A stretch of DNA of 64,000 nucleotides from Perognathus longimembris pacificus (lineage: Eukaryota > Chordata > Mammalia > Rodentia > Heteromyidae). The position numbers were made by a program, and so were the translations under genes. The stretch lies in NCBI RefSeq assembly GCF_023159225.1, contig NC_063184.1:14745528-14809527 (forward strand). Direction: 5' to 3'. The notes under the pieces were generated by a model. It was given only the letters and a program-made list of their open reading frames with translations, made no database searches and had not been told where the DNA came from. Of the stretch, positions 46,241-59,689 are shown one piece after another (the stretch's first letter is position 1; the number at the start of each line of letters is the position of its first letter).

Positions 46241-49200
46241 ATGTCCCACATGATGAGCCACATGATCTATATGGTGACATGACCCTACCTCTAATAATAG
46301 AGTAACTCTACAAATATCAATGGATGGGACAGAACAGCCTATTGCTCTATGGTTCTAATGTGTCCTGGTGGTTGCCATGGTCTATACTCTGGGAAAAGGT
46401 GCTCACTTAGGCTTTGATGTTAGAGTTTGATATATCTTGACAGATAGAAGATATTTTGGAAAGCAAATTATGGAAGATGGAATGAGTCTCTTAGCATTTC
46501 TACCCCAAATCCAATATCAGAACACCTTAGGGAGAAGAAGGTCAGAAGGTAAACTGTCTTCTTCCAGCCCCAATGAAAACAGCAAGATGTAATTATCTTT
46601 ATAAAATAAAACACACCAGGAATTGAATGGCTCACTGAAATCCAAGCAAACCTAAAATGTATGACTCTAAACTATACACCCCCAGTCTGATCACAAAAAA
46701 AAAATTAAAAAAAATTGGCTGTATACAATTTCCTTGGGGGTGGGGGGAATGACTAGCATATACATTTCTTCACACATCTAAAGACTTCTTTGAACTCATT
46801 GTACTTATATCCCTACAAACTTTTCTTTGAACTGTACTATCCACAAATCCAGGCAGATAATTTACATTTTTATGTAAGCAATTTTGAACCAATTTTCCTC
46901 TCTATATTTTTGGCTCAGAATTTGGTCAGAGAGTAGTGAATCATAGATTCATGAAAGAGACAGTTGGGCCGTCAGTGATGTTACTGGAGCTCTCAGCCCA
47001 GAACAGAATTTACTTTTGATTTTTAGTAAGTTGGTTTTCCACAGCTACATTCATATTGTATTAATGCCAGGTGAAAAAAACTTACATGCATAAATCACTT
47101 TTAGCTTTTATACTTCTAGCTATCTACCCAAAGAAGAGGTATATCCACAAAGACGCAGAGAGAAGACATCATCATAGCAAGATCCCTCAGAATTGAACAA
47201 AAGTGGGGCCGAAAGGCAACTAGTGTAACTTTTCAGTGAATCTAAGCCAGAAAGACATATTTAATTCTTAAATTTCATGACAATGCTTCAAACATGTTAC
47301 TGAAGATTTAGAGCAGCCAAGTCAACCTCAGTCCTTGTGTCAGGAATGAGAATTTACTCAACACTTTGAACACAGTAACAGTGATAGGAAAGTTTATTAG
47401 GAAAAAATATGAATGTGAAAGAGATTACAGGACATATGGTCTAGACATGTTGTGGGAAGGTAGCCCCTCAGCTCATCTTTAGCCACATTTAGGACACAGG
47501 AATACCCTTTTCATCTTCTTATGAGTTCATTATAGATATTTCTGATCATGACTGATCACCTAGAGAACTGTATGGAAATATAAGGGTAGAAGAGATATTT
47601 TCCTTCCATGGAATTTTGCAAAAGAAAATATTTTTATAATAATACTTATAATTAATTTACTACTATAAACAAAGTGATTTATGAGAATCAAAGATTGTCT
47701 TAGACATTATTTTAAAGTGCCAGAAGGTACATGAATGTGTGTACATATGTACAAACATATGTATCTATCTATCTATCTATATATACACACATACATATAT
47801 GACTACATTACACACAACTTTAGAAGAGCCTCATAATCTTGACATTCATGAAGCTCCTGACTCTCTGCTGGGCTATCATTATAAATGGTTTACTTAGAAT
47901 TGAGTGTTCTCTAGGAGCAAAAGTGTAGAAATCCATCTTTTCCCATAAAAGCCACGAAGATTATGTTAATCATATTTGTTTGGGAAACAGAGGTCCTAGT
48001 CTTAGATAAGGAAAATTAGCAAGATGCTTCAGGTACCAAACCAGTGAAAAAGGAAACACTTCTCATATGGAAATTGAAAGTTTTTTTTTTAACCTTGCAG
48101 TGTTTTTATGATTTTGTCAACAGCCTGGGGTGGTACCTCATATAATTTAGAAGATGGCTATCAACGGTGTATCAAAATATTTTTTTACTAGTTTATATTG
48201 AGATGTATGGTTTTAATATAGGCAATCGTTTAGATGCCTGATCAAATTTTCTGGGAATTTTATTTGCTAAAGCTTTTCACATCCTGGGAAAATAAAACCA
48301 AATATGTTGTTTTTCTTTGTTCATTGCGCAGCCATTCAAAGTTAAACAGAATTTAACCAAAACAGAAAAAAAAGAAAAGCAAATAAAAACTCAAAATAAA
48401 TCCCCTTTAAATCAAATTGACCTTTTCTAGGCATCTTTTCTCCATCTTGGCAGGAAAAGAATCCGTATCTTTCTATTGGAGGAGCATGCTGTGTGTGTGG
48501 TCCATTTCCTAGGGTTGTTCCATTCTCTGTAATGATAACATAGTCAGACTACAGTAGCTTAATAAGCATTAATTCCCAGTCATTGGAAATAGCCTACTTT
48601 TTGTCAAGGCAGAGCAGTCTTCCTTACTTTCTGCTCCTTGAGCTTTATTGCAGCTGATTTAAGGCAACTCAGCCCTGGGAGGCAAGAGCAGCTTTCTCTT
48701 GGAGCCATTTCCTCCTTGGCCAGCCTCTTCCCCACCCCCATCAGGGCTGTCCGTACAGGCTCTTCTGGGGCAAGGAGCAAAAGTATGGGGGCCTCGAGAG
48801 AGTTGCTTTTTAAACGATTTTAATCAATAGTGAACGTTATTTTTACTTTTTATGTGCTGGCAGTGGGTGGGGGGTGATGCCTTTAGAATGACAGAATCTG
48901 GGAACTAGGACTCTTGTTTGGAGATTTTCGGGTTTATGGATAAGTATTTTCAGCAGACCCCTGCTTTTTCCTTTTATTACTAGCGTTATTCCTATCCCCC
49001 ACTTCTGTGTGTAAGCAGGGAGAAAGAGCCTTGCAGTAGATTCAGAATAAAATAAAACCACTTTCCTGTGGTGGAGAGCCTTTTGGAGTCGTAGGCTGCT
49101 TAATAGGAAGCTTCAGCTGGTTAGAATACCTCCATCTCCAATGAGCTTCTTCAGTGGGAGACTTTCCAGTGTTCATTTTTCTCCAGACTTCATTTAAGTC

Positions 49201-49644
49201 AGAGTCACATTTCATCGTGAATATACGTGCTCAGCAGTAAGCAGGTCATTAATCACAGAAGTCTATTCTTCTTAATTTATGAGTGTGTGAATTCAAAACT
49301 CACATTTTTCCTCTAACCTGACACAAATTACTCTCAAGGGCTCTAATTGGTCAACGTTTAGTCCCATTTAACTTTTTTATACTTTGGGTACATGTCCTGT
49401 TAATTACAAGAGAACTACTTTGATTTCCTTTCTTACTTTGCAACATGTCTATAATTTCGTTGTCAAAACGTTCTATTTGATGCTATGGAGTGCTGACCAT
49501 ATGTACTGAGCATTTATTCTGTGATGGATAATTTGTCACCAAACAATAGCATAGGATATTTATTCCCATTTACCAAACAAGAAATGGAGATTCAGGGAAT
49601 GAATTATCCTATGTCTTACTGGTAGTAAGTGGTAGAGATTACAG
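46241..49644. other. Longest repeat-poor block
   Basis: About 3.4 kb with only a small ATCT/AT repeat at 47735-47803 and no recognised mobile element or gene. The 48400-49450 part looks least eroded by repeats and could hold conserved non-coding sequence. This is an impression, not a measurement. Confidence 0.4.
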
Positions 49645-49732
49645 ATATATAGTACTATGTATATTACATTATATATGATATGTGATATATGACATTGTAT
49701 ATAATATATACATTATATATTATATGTTATAA
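49645..49732. repeat. AT-rich cryptic repeat
   Basis: Irregular TATA/TGATAT repeats. Confidence 0.85.
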
Positions 49733-51498
49733 TTATTGCTAATCACTTCCCAACTATTGGAAACATTTGATACACTGGCAAAACAGGAACTTAACCATAA
49801 TAGTACAGCATACTTGTATACCATACAAATAGTATATTTGAGACTTAAGCTCAAATACTAGCTTCCCTTGGCTATTCTACAAATGCAGTGAAACTCAATT
49901 AAATGAAACCCGCATAGTTATGAGAAGCAGAGCCTGGAGCATAGGCTTTATAACATTCTCTGTTAGGAAATCATAGAAAGGAATACAGAAAGCAGAATAG
50001 GGGGGTGGGAAGAGGGAGGAAAGATCAGTCACAGGCAAAGTCTAATGTTGACTTGAGCCACCAGATACTAAAAGATTAAAACACTTGATTGATAGTTTTG
50101 ATTATATATGTACATATACATACATATATATGATAATTTTGTTTGATGATAGAGTTTTTTCCAATGTGGAAAGAGGCAGACCAAACACAGTAAGACTTCG
50201 GCAAAATTTTCTCTCAGGCAATGACTGCCTAGTCAGCTTTTGTCAATCAAGGGCAGCTGTCCCGAGTCTCTGCAGGTAGACGTCCTCTGGCATCTGGATG
50301 TGTCCCAGCAAGTTGGGAATGAGAAAAGCAGGCCGTGGACAGCATGGACTACACAAGCATTTGTTGAATGTGTGTGAGGTGCCCCTACCAGACCCCCTCA
50401 TCCTAATCAATTCAAAGCATAATGAGAGGAAGAATGAATCTAAGTGGGGTTAAACTGGAAGGATATATGTAATGTGAAGGTCTTGGCTTGTTTTTCTGGG
50501 GCTGGAGAAAGGAAGACTGAGGAGGAGAAGGAGGAGGAGAAATCTCAGGTGAGGACCAAACCAAGGTTAAGTCAAATCAAAGAAACCAGCAGTGAGCACT
50601 TAGTGGTCAGTGGATGAGGTGAGGAAATATATCTGAGTACAAGAGTAACACAGGAGAGGCTGGAGTGGTTACTCACTCAACTTTAGGGAGGCATCATTAG
50701 GTCTTTGTAAGTAGGACAGTTAGAGCTCATGAAATGAGGCTAGGCACCAATGTGGGTTATGAGAAGGAGGAACTTTATACTGGAAATGGGGATCTTGAAA
50801 TGGCGAGAAGCCACTGACTATCTTCTGTCTAGGCTCACCACCTCTCTGTTAGTTACAGACAGACAACTTGTTTGTAGTTAGATGTATGCATTGTGGCCAA
50901 GTAGCTTCACATTTCTCTTTCTCCAATCACTACTTTCCTGGGAATGTCTGAACTACAGACTGGATAGTCTTGCCATCCTAATATAGTTGGCAAACATTTT
51001 CGAGTGTATTCTGATTTGCTGTAGAAAAGGAGCACATTACCTTATTTTCCATGTCACTACAAGCAAAGTTTGGAGCATGTTGGTTCAAACTTGCTGTGGC
51101 TCCTTGTGGGTTCCAGCTTCTCCAGGCCTGAGCTCCTTCTGACACTTATTATATATCTCTGAAGTGGCCCCAGATCCCATTCTTTGAGTGCCTGAAATTG
51201 TATGGCTGTTCAACCACTAACTTGCTCACTTACTTTTTATTTTTCTCAGAACCATGGCTCACATCATTGTCTACTTAGAGATTTCTTTAGGGTGAGAACA
51301 GACTTATTTAGTTTTGCTTATAGTAACCATTGTTTTCTCTCTATTTGGAGATTTTTTTTCTTTTCCTGTCATAGACTCATATCACTTTTCCATATGGCCA
51401 ATCTGCAGAGGAGGTCCTCTGTGGAACTCCCCTGAATCCCAGCCAAGGTATATGTGTCAGACTTGCACTCCCCAGAGTACTTCAGAGCATGGGCTAGA
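49733..51498. other. Unassigned non-coding block
   Basis: No gene. Purine-rich patch 50500-50540 (GAGGAG units). Parts around 50640-50760 faintly resemble L2 but not enough to call. Confidence 0.45.
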
Positions 51499-51528
51499 GG
51501 GTGCGGGGGGGTGAGGGGTGGGAGTGGG
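51499..51528 (+). other. G-quadruplex motif
   Basis: Five G-runs (3, 7, 4, 3, 3) with loops of 1-3 nt, just upstream of an ancient L1 3' fragment. Strong G4-forming pattern. Confidence 0.7.
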
Positions 51529-51559
51529 AAAAAAGGCCATAGACTTCAATGTTCAGTAG

Positions 51560-51860
51560 GAAACATATACAAAACAATACTTAACAGCACTGTTTATGAG
51601 AGAAAACCCTGGAAGCAACCCAAATGCCCTTTGGAGGGGGTTAAATAATGATAGTATAGCCATACAATAGAATATTGTATAGCTGTCAGATGAATAGATT
51701 ACAGCTCCACCCAGTAATAGGGGTGAAACATTGCAATCTTACAGAGTGTAAAAAAATCATCTAGAAAAGCCCAAATGCATTGTCATCTTCTCTTGTAGTA
51801 TTAAAATCCATACAAACATTTACAAAATATAAATGCACCAAAAATTCAAAATATAAGCAA
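51560..51860 (+). mobile_element. Ancient L1M 3'UTR fragment
   Basis: Blocks 'accctggaagcaacccaaat', 'gccctttggagggggttaaa', 'tagccatacaatagaatatt' and 'tgtatagctgtcagatgaat' match old L1 3' ends in order. Confidence 0.75.
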
Positions 51861-53090
51861 GGGAAAATGAACTAGAACATAAGGTCATGGTTATTTTAGA
51901 CGAGAGAATCAAGGCAAATAGGGGGAAGCAAGGTACGACATTTTGAGTGGTGAGCTTCTAAATGCTAATTATATCACTGAAAAACTGATAAACTATGTAC
52001 AAAGGTTTGGACCAATAATAAGAACATATGTACCAAGGAGTATTACCTAAATAAATTCTGTGAACCTGAGACATGAAACAAAAATCATAGAGAACTTCTG
52101 TAGTCATTCAAGAGATGAGAGCGGAAAGCAATATGTAATGGTATGAGTTGTTTTGAGAAAGCAAGCTACTGATAGCAAATGGGAAATTCTAACTATAAAT
52201 TTGGCTGTGAAAAAGCTTTTATATCCCTTTGCTGTTTTAGTCAACATAATTTGAACACATGGTACCAAAGGACTTCAATTTGAGTCCCCAATGGAGTTTA
52301 TTTCTCCCTTTGCAAAGTGCTTCTCCTTTGAGCTTAAATCAAAGTCTCCCACTGCAGAAGAGAATTGGAGGGCCCACTGATGCTAAGCCTACCATTCTTG
52401 TCTGAGTAGTCTTGTAATTAATGACAGCATTGCATTTGATTTGGACATGAGGTGAACCTTTGTCAAGCCTGGCCACCATGAACTTGTGTGGAGTCTGGCA
52501 GGAGCCCAGGACAGCTATTTCTCCCCAAGGCCTCACCAAATGGATGGGTGATTTGGTTAAGACTTCAATCACCTCATCCTCTTCCCAACTGAAGAATCCT
52601 GTCTCACCCTTATGCCCCACAGAGTTGCTCTGTGCCCCTCTGGAATACCATGGTGTTCTCTTCAATAAAGAAATATTATAAAAAAGTTAGAAAAACACTG
52701 ATTTCAAACACCTTCTAATAGTCTGCAAATATTTCTAAGGCAAAAAAAACCAAACAAACCAACCAAAAAAAACCATTCCAGGAAATAGAAAGGAAAAAAA
52801 CACAGCACACAAATATTTTAGAATATCTTCCTGCCCATAAGTTAAGGACTCTGCAAATGGAGCATTTGATTCTGTTTAAATATCCAGACCTTGCCCCCAT
52901 CTCCAAGAATGATGGATTTTTAGTTTCCATGTGCAACTGGAAAAAATAAAAGCAACCTTATACCTGATTATTTAAGAGCTATCAGTTGGTCACAGCAGAG
53001 AAGCCTGCTCTTGCCTTTGTCTCTTACAACTCTAATCTTCCTTCTAAGAGGAGACTTGATATTGTGGTATCCAGGAGAGAACAAATGTAT
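51861..53090. other. Unassigned non-coding block
   Basis: A 108-codon minus frame (52339-52665) and an AATAAA on the plus strand at 52664-52669 drew attention, but no protein family is recognised. Confidence 0.45.
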
Positions 53091-53105
53091 AAAAGGTATT
53101 CAACA

Positions 53106-53312
53106 GGGGCTGGGGATATAGCCTAGTGGCAAGAGTGCCTGCCTCGGATACACGAGGCCCTAGGTTCGATTCCCCAGCACCACATATACAGAAAACGGCC
53201 AGAAGCGGCGCTGTGGCTCAAGTGGCAGAGTGCTAGCCTTGAGCAAAAGGAAGCCAGGGACAGTGCTCAGGCCCCTGAGTCCAAGCCCCAGGACTGGCCA
53301 AAAAAAAAAAAA
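53106..53312 (+). mobile_element. IDL-Geo SINE, young and complete
   Basis: Starts 'ggggctggggatatagccta' and ends in a pure A-tail. A perfect 15-bp TSD (AAAAGGTATTCAACA) lies at 53091-53105 and 53313-53327. It keeps several CpGs. A near-consensus reference copy. Confidence 0.97.
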
Positions 53313-53327
53313 AAAAGGTATTCAACA

Positions 53328-54868
53328 AAACTTTCAGACCATTAACTACAAAATGCAACTTGAGAAAATACCATTTTTTTTAAATCAAAAGGAAGAGCCA
53401 TTAGCACCTGCTCTAAAAATGACTCATGTCTTCCTCTAGATGGGCATACTCTAGCCTACCTCCTACTTCAAGGCTCGCAGCAAAGCACAGAACATGCAGC
53501 CCCCTGTATCACCACTCAACACACATTATAAAATAGAAGCTGAGCTCAGCCTTCTGTTTTCCTTTGCTGTCCATTGAATCATTCAAGCAAACACACTAAG
53601 TCAATCTTCTCCCTTCAAGGAGCAGTAGTTTAAGATGAGAATAGTTCTTGTAAACCACACACTGGCCATTCTGGAAATTTTTTTTCCCCTCTGAGTCTTA
53701 CCAGTCCCATTACTGTAACAATGATTCCTTACAGGCATCTCCTGAGCACTGGGCCAGACCCCAGCCAATCTGGCCAGATGGCCCCTCCTATCACTGAGTG
53801 TTGCAAGAACATGAAAAGAAACCATGCTTTGTGTTAGCTGATTTGAAAATGGTTGTGTGCTATGGTGATAAATATAGAAACATTATCAGGTTACTAATCT
53901 GCCATTGAACGGAGACCTCAAAGTAAAGCTGTAATCATGCTTGTCATAGCTGTCTTCAAAGGCTGTCACAAATATAGCTAATGAATTATAAAAGCACCTG
54001 CCTCCACCTTTATTGGCTTCCCTTTATCTATGTGTCTTTGTCTTTTGAAAGTGATATCTGTGGATTTCATCATAATTCAATGATGATAGTGAATAAAGCA
54101 CTGCTTTCTGCTTTGTCTTATCACCATTGACTTTGTATCAGTTTTTTTAATGCAGCTAAAACTTTATGCCATACAAAAGTTCATGTTTATTTACCATAAA
54201 TTACAAATTTTCTTAAAGGAGAAAATAGTATGTGTATTCAATAAACTATGCTAAGATGTATAAAATTATATTATTATCTTCTATAAAAAGTTTTCATCAT
54301 TTCTATCAATAATCTAATTCAGATTATTTTCAAAAACATTTTCCTTGTCTAAAGACTGAAAATAGGAAATGGTCATGTGATGCCTAAGATTATTTAATGG
54401 CATTTAGAAATGATTGAAGTCCTTGCTGAGTTTATTTGGACAATTGCCTTGACTTCATATTTTTCTCTTTTCTGTTAATGTCTGGTAATGTATTGGGTAT
54501 GGTTTATTGCTTTTAATTATTAAATGAGATTGCAATTTGGCAGAATTTGTTAACAGTCCATATTAGAAAGACAAACTCTTCCTCTGAGTTTACAGATTAT
54601 CCCCACTTAAATGCATATATTTACATTTTAAATCCATGTCCAGGTTAAAACATATAAAATTGTGAATGGGAAAGGTATCATAAAATATAAATTTAGAGTA
54701 CAAATTATTGAGAGTACACAAATTAGGTATTTGACTTATGACATTATATGCATTTAGTTAAAGGTAATCCCTGTAATTATAAAGTGAAGTCTCACTAAAG
54801 AGCCTTAATATCTTTATTCCATTTTCAATCAGATGATCCACAACTAGTTTCCTTTTTCCTAAAACAAA
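53328..54868. other. Unassigned non-coding block
   Basis: AT-rich in its second half, with no recognised repeat and no frame above 74 codons. Confidence 0.5.
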
Positions 54869-54881
54869 ATATACTGTATGG

Positions 54882-55093
54882 GGGGCTGGGGATATGGTGT
54901 AGTGGCAAGAGTGCTTGCCTTGTATACATGAGGCCCTGGGTTCGATTCCCCAGCACCACATATACAGAAAATGGCCAGAAGTGGCACTGTGGCTCAAGTG
55001 GCAGAGTGCTAGCCTTGAGCAAGAAGAAGCCAGGGACAGTGCTCAGGCCCTGAGTCCAAGTCCCAGGACTGGCCAAAAAAAAAATAAATATAT
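54882..55093 (+). mobile_element. IDL-Geo SINE, young and complete
   Basis: ID-like half ('ggggctggggatatggtgta'), Geo half with an A-box match TGGCTCAAGTGG (54990-55001) and a one-mismatch B-box-like GTCCAAGTC (55054-55062), then A-rich tail. A perfect 13-bp TSD (ATATACTGTATGG) lies at 54869-54881 and 55094-55106. Confidence 0.97.
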
Positions 55094-55281
55094 ATATACT
55101 GTATGGAACCACCTTATTTTTTTCCCCAATAGCATGGTAAGATAGTGAAGAGATTTCTGGTCCAACTCTGGAGCCAGTTTGTCCTACTATTGACATTATA
55201 TTTAGCATGATTTTGTGAATGTAATGAACCAATATATGTACATTCTTATAAGTAAAGTCTATCTTTTATTAAATGTTCCTT

Positions 55282-55283
<2 letters not shown>

Positions 55284-55328
<45 letters not shown>
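55284..55328. repeat. (GT)n at SINE-fragment tail
   Basis: About 22 GT units ending at a Geo fragment in minus orientation. Confidence 0.96.
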
Positions 55329-55330
<2 letters not shown>

Positions 55331-55385
55331 GATTTGATGTCAGGGCCTTGTGTTCTTGCTTAGCTTTTGTTACTCAAGGCTCCTT
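55329..55385 (-). mobile_element. Geo SINE fragment
   Basis: 'gatgtcagggccttgtgttc' and 'tgttactcaaggctc' are a reversed partial Geo. The rest of the SINE is absent. Confidence 0.65.
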
Positions 55386-56431
55386 TGAGAAGCTTAACTA
55401 CCGAATTCAGAAGCTTGACATCAAATGTCTCTGAAAAATGGCATTTGTAATATGTACCACAGAGTACAGAGATTGAATAGGAAATCAGAAGCCAAATGAA
55501 TTTCACAAAATGGGCTTGATTCAGTGTTATTTCCACCACCTCTTACCTTCTATGTGCAGGTGGTGATATGGTGAGCTATGGTCATAGAATAGGGTACAGT
55601 AGATGGTGGGGAGAGTTCTTACAAGAGTTGTTGGCTTTGCAAAGCTTTGGGAGCTTTGGGAAGCTTAAACCTTTATAGGCCCTGAAAAACAAAATAAGAT
55701 CATTTATATGAGTATCTGGATGAAATGATTTTTGTAAGCCTAGATATCGAGAAAAGGGAACAAGTGCAGATGCATAAAGCAAATACGTTTCTTGAGAAGA
55801 AACAGAGAGGTAAGATGTTGAACCGAAGCTAAGTGCACAAATAAAGTGTAGGGAAAATATTCTTTTTATGCTAAATTTAGTGTGTGACGTTCAGTGAAGG
55901 CAAATCTATGATATCATAGCAGTTGGGGTGGTTTACAAAAGATCACATAGAAGTCATGAGAATTCTTACTCTTGTGCATTCTGGGCATAAATCCTTTTTT
56001 CAGTGTATAAGGTACTTACACTTATAATCATCAAGAGGATAAAACTTAGTAGTGGAGAAGAGAGGATTTAGAACCTTCATCCCCAATTCAAAGTCCATGA
56101 TCTTTAAATCTCCTGCTAAAACAGGACCAGCTGTTTGGAAAAAAATCAGTCAAAGAACACATTGATAAACCACTGATTAGAAGTCTTGCCATACTGTTAC
56201 CAAACTCTCTGGACAAAATGTACAATTTCAGAACAGAAAGCATCAATTAGTGATATCTTCAGATGTTCTGTCTTTTAAGACTTATTTTATTCCTGGAATG
56301 GTTACATTATTTGGTTGGTAGATATTTTTCTCAAATAGAAAGACATTTTGAAAAATGGTTTCTTCCTCAGTGGTTTCAAATACACAAACTGGGTTAGTGA
56401 AGTTTATCACTTGTAATGTTTGTTATCTTTA
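55386..56431. other. Unassigned non-coding DNA
   Basis: No recognised content. Confidence 0.5.
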
Positions 56432-56530
56432 GGTAGTTGTACAAAGGAATCACCATTTAACAAAGCAGCTTATGATACAATACATCTTGATGAATGCCAC
56501 CTCATTTGGATTTCTACATAAACATCTCTT
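56432..56530 (-). mobile_element. L1 3' terminus, old
   Basis: 'tagttgtacaaaggaatcac', 'cagcttatgatacaatacat' and 'cttgatgaatgccacctcat' match the reversed older L1 terminus. Confidence 0.55.
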
Positions 56531-57254
56531 ACTTTTGACTTCTCAGCACTATCTTCTCAGTAATGGCTATTTTCTCATCCAGTACGACTTTGTGGACTAC
56601 CCATTGTACCACTGCACTCATTAGGCTTTTCTTTTAAATTATCTTCATATATAGGTCTTTTGAAAAATTATCTTGCTAATGTTCATTGACTCAAAAATAC
56701 ATAGGTGATCGACAGTCAATATTCTACTCCACAACGCCTCATTTTGGCGGTAGAAAATTCTTTTTTGGTTAATTGTGGTTCATGAGACTGTAATTCATGT
56801 GATATAATAAAGATTTGTTAGCCTTTATAAAAACATGATAGAATATTACTAGTCTGTCATGTAAAAGTTCTAGGTCTGTGATAACTCTGCAACCAAGTGA
56901 TTAAAGGTTAAAGTTCATTCCTGTAATGCTGTAGAACTTGTTTCATGCCCCAAGGTCAACTGCTCCAGATTCTACCCTGGGTCTGAATTACAGTCAGTGG
57001 GGAAAGAAGAGAAGGAAAAAGTTAGGGCACTCTTCACTCCTTTAAAGACATACATAGAAGATGTATATGGTTCTATTGCTCAGATCTTACTAGTCATAGC
57101 TTATTCAGGTGGACACAACTTAATTGTGAAGGAAGCTTGAGAAAGTAGCCATTATTTAAATAACCAAATGCCCAGATGTTTCAGAAACCAAATGTTACTG
57201 AAAGCAGAAATAACTATATATGCTTATGATCCAAAGAGTTTCAAGTAATAAGTT
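56531..57254. other. AT-rich unassigned DNA
   Basis: No recognised content. Confidence 0.5.
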
Positions 57255-58600
57255 TTTAAATTACATTTTTATTATACAAAGGGGTTACAATTCCCAGAAT
57301 GTCAGTTCATGAATACAATGCACCTTAACGAATGTCAACTCTTTTATCATTTTCCCATCCTTCCAAACTCCATTCATTCCCTCAATTTTCCTAGTTTCAT
57401 CTGATATACATTGAACATTATAATGGCTTTCTCTCCTTTCTTTGTTCATTTGTCTACCCCCTCTCCTTATATCCTCCCCTTCAATACCTCAAGTACCAGC
57501 TTTCTGGTATTCATTAGACTATACGTTGTTCAAAGGAGTTACACCATTGGAATTCTTCCCTGCATATGCCATACTTAATGTTTGTGTATATATATATACA
57601 TATATGTATATATATATGTTTATGACCCTGTGTACATGTTTACATATGTATGCTTAAATTATATCTAACCACCACATATAAAAGCATGGCATCTTTCTGT
57701 AGGCCTTACTTCACTTAACATCGATTGATCAAGGTCCATCCATTTTTCTGCAAATGATGTAATTGTGTACAAACACCATATTTTCTTGATCCATTGGTCC
57801 ATTGAAAGGCAACTGGGCTATTTCCATACCTTGATGATGATAATGATGAATAGCGCAGCAATGAACATGGTTGTACAAGTGGTTTTACTGTTTCCTGACT
57901 TGTATGTTTTGAATAAATTCCAAAGAATTGTATTGCTGTATCCTAGGGTAGTTGTATGTTTAGATTTTTGAGGAATCTCCATACTTCTTTCCAGACTGGT
58001 TGTACAAGTTTCCATTCCTATCAAAAGTGCATTAGGGTTCCTTTTCCACCACATTTGTGCTGGCATCTGTTGTTTGTATTCTTGATGATGGCCATTCTAA
58101 CTGGGGTGATGTGGAATCTCAGTTTTGATTAGCATTTCCATTTTGACCAGATATATTGAGTATTTTTTCAGGTGCCTATTGTCCATTTTTGCTTCTGAGA
58201 AGTCTCTAGTGTTTTTGTCCATTAAATTAGTTGTTGATTCTTTGTCTGTGTGTCTTTATTTTTCATCATGGGGCTTGAATTCTGGGCCTGGGAGCTGTTC
58301 CTGAGCTCTTCAGCTCAAGGCTAGTGGTCTACCACTTGAACCACAGTTCCACTTTTGGTTTTCTTATGGTTAATTGAAGATAAGAGTGTCACAGACTTGC
58401 CTTTCTGGGCTGGGTTTGGACTGTGATCCTTAGATCTCAGCCTCTTGTGTAGCTAGGATTAAAGGTGTGAGTCACTGGTGCCCAGCCAAGGGCTTAGTTT
58501 CTTGAGCTTGTATATTCTGGACATTAGGCCATTGTCTGACTTATAGCTGGCAAAGATCTCTCTGCAGGCTGTCAATTTAGGCTATGTTTTTTTCCATACA
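57255..58600 (-). mobile_element. L1 3' portion, 1.3 kb
   Basis: From the left: the 3' terminus ('caaaggggttacaattccca', 'aatacaatgcaccttaacga'), then 3'UTR ('tctttctgtaggccttactt', 'gagtattttttcaggtgcct', 'gaggaatctccatacttctt', 'gggttccttttccaccacat'), then 'gacattaggccattgtctga'. An internal TA/TG repeat lies at 57583-57620. No intact frame. A B1-Geo SINE interrupts it at 58255-58488. Confidence 0.88.
58255..58488 (-). mobile_element. B1-Geo SINE inside L1
   Basis: Reversed Geo ('gggcttgaattctgggcctg') and reversed B1-like half ('gatccttagatctcagcctc' to 'attaaaggtgtgagtcactg'). The L1 resumes after it. Confidence 0.93.
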
Positions 58601-59071
58601 AGTTCCAAGTAACATAATTCTTAGTCATCATTAACACATACGAAGAAAGGATATGGAATATATATGAAAAAATTTTTAAATGATCATTGAATATTGAAGA
58701 TAATTGTATAATAATTGGCTCAAGCTCAACACATATTTAAGCTGGGTAAAGAACTTAAACTGTCAGAGATAGAAGAGGTTTGATAAGAATAAAGAGAAAA
58801 AAGAAAATCTTCCTTAAAGCCATTTATTAAATACCTAATGAATTAAGTAGTAAAAATCATCTTATTTAAATTTTATCGTCCACTTTACAGTAATGAGCAT
58901 TATCCACACTTTCTAGTCAGAAAGTTTAAGTAACTTCTCTGATGACAATTTGTGAACAAATAGAATCTAATACATAAGGTCTCCCCATAATTTTATTATC
59001 CTTACGACCAAGAGCCACCTCCTCTTTTCCTCCTCCTCCTCTTTGCCTCCTCCTTCTCCTCCTCCTCCTCA

Positions 59072-59103
<32 letters not shown>

Positions 59104-59689
59104 CTTATTCTCATTCTCTGAAGCAGCATCTCTAGTTATTTTCACCAGCATCCTAACAATTTCATCCACACCACCATCACCTCTCTACACTAGATGTAGC
59201 CTCAGCACCCCTGTGCTGACTGTCATAATCTAAAACTTCACCACTAATCCTACTATTTCCAGTGACACAAGAGAAATGACCACGACTACAACAGACAAAG
59301 CTCAAGTCTTTGTTTTATTCCATTCCTATACAGAATGAACCCATGCAACTGATATAATAAGCAACCCAAAATCCCAACTCCATATTAAGTTATTAGCTTT
59401 TTCCTTGTGCTTTGAAGCAGTTTATGCATACTGTCCAATTAATTCCCAAGCTTATGACTGTTATGGGGACAGAGACTTTATTTTCTCAACTGTTATATTA
59501 GGGAAACAAAATGTTCTCTTTTGTTCATTCCTTATAGAAAACAGACCTTAGTTTTATTCTATGAATTTGATGTAGGAATGCAAGGACAGTCAAGGAAATA
59601 GGGAATGAATGTTATATAACAGAGCAAGCAGTTGTAATGATGGCCTAAGTGCAAATAGAGGTGTAAGGCCAGGGGAGATGAGAAAACAC
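58601..59689. other. Unassigned DNA with CCT repeat
   Basis: Apart from a (CCT)n tract at 59018-59104 (source of an Arg-rich antisense frame), no recognised content. Confidence 0.55.

Noticed and set aside
50640..50830. Possible further L2 relic
   Set aside because: Similarity is limited to scattered short words and the order is not convincing.
57818..58066. 82-codon minus frame
   Set aside because: It is on the sense strand of an L1 3' portion with no full-length L1 frame, so it is a decayed or 3'UTR-derived frame.
58926..59129. Arg-rich 67-codon minus frame
   Set aside because: Product of a (CCT)n tract on the opposite strand.
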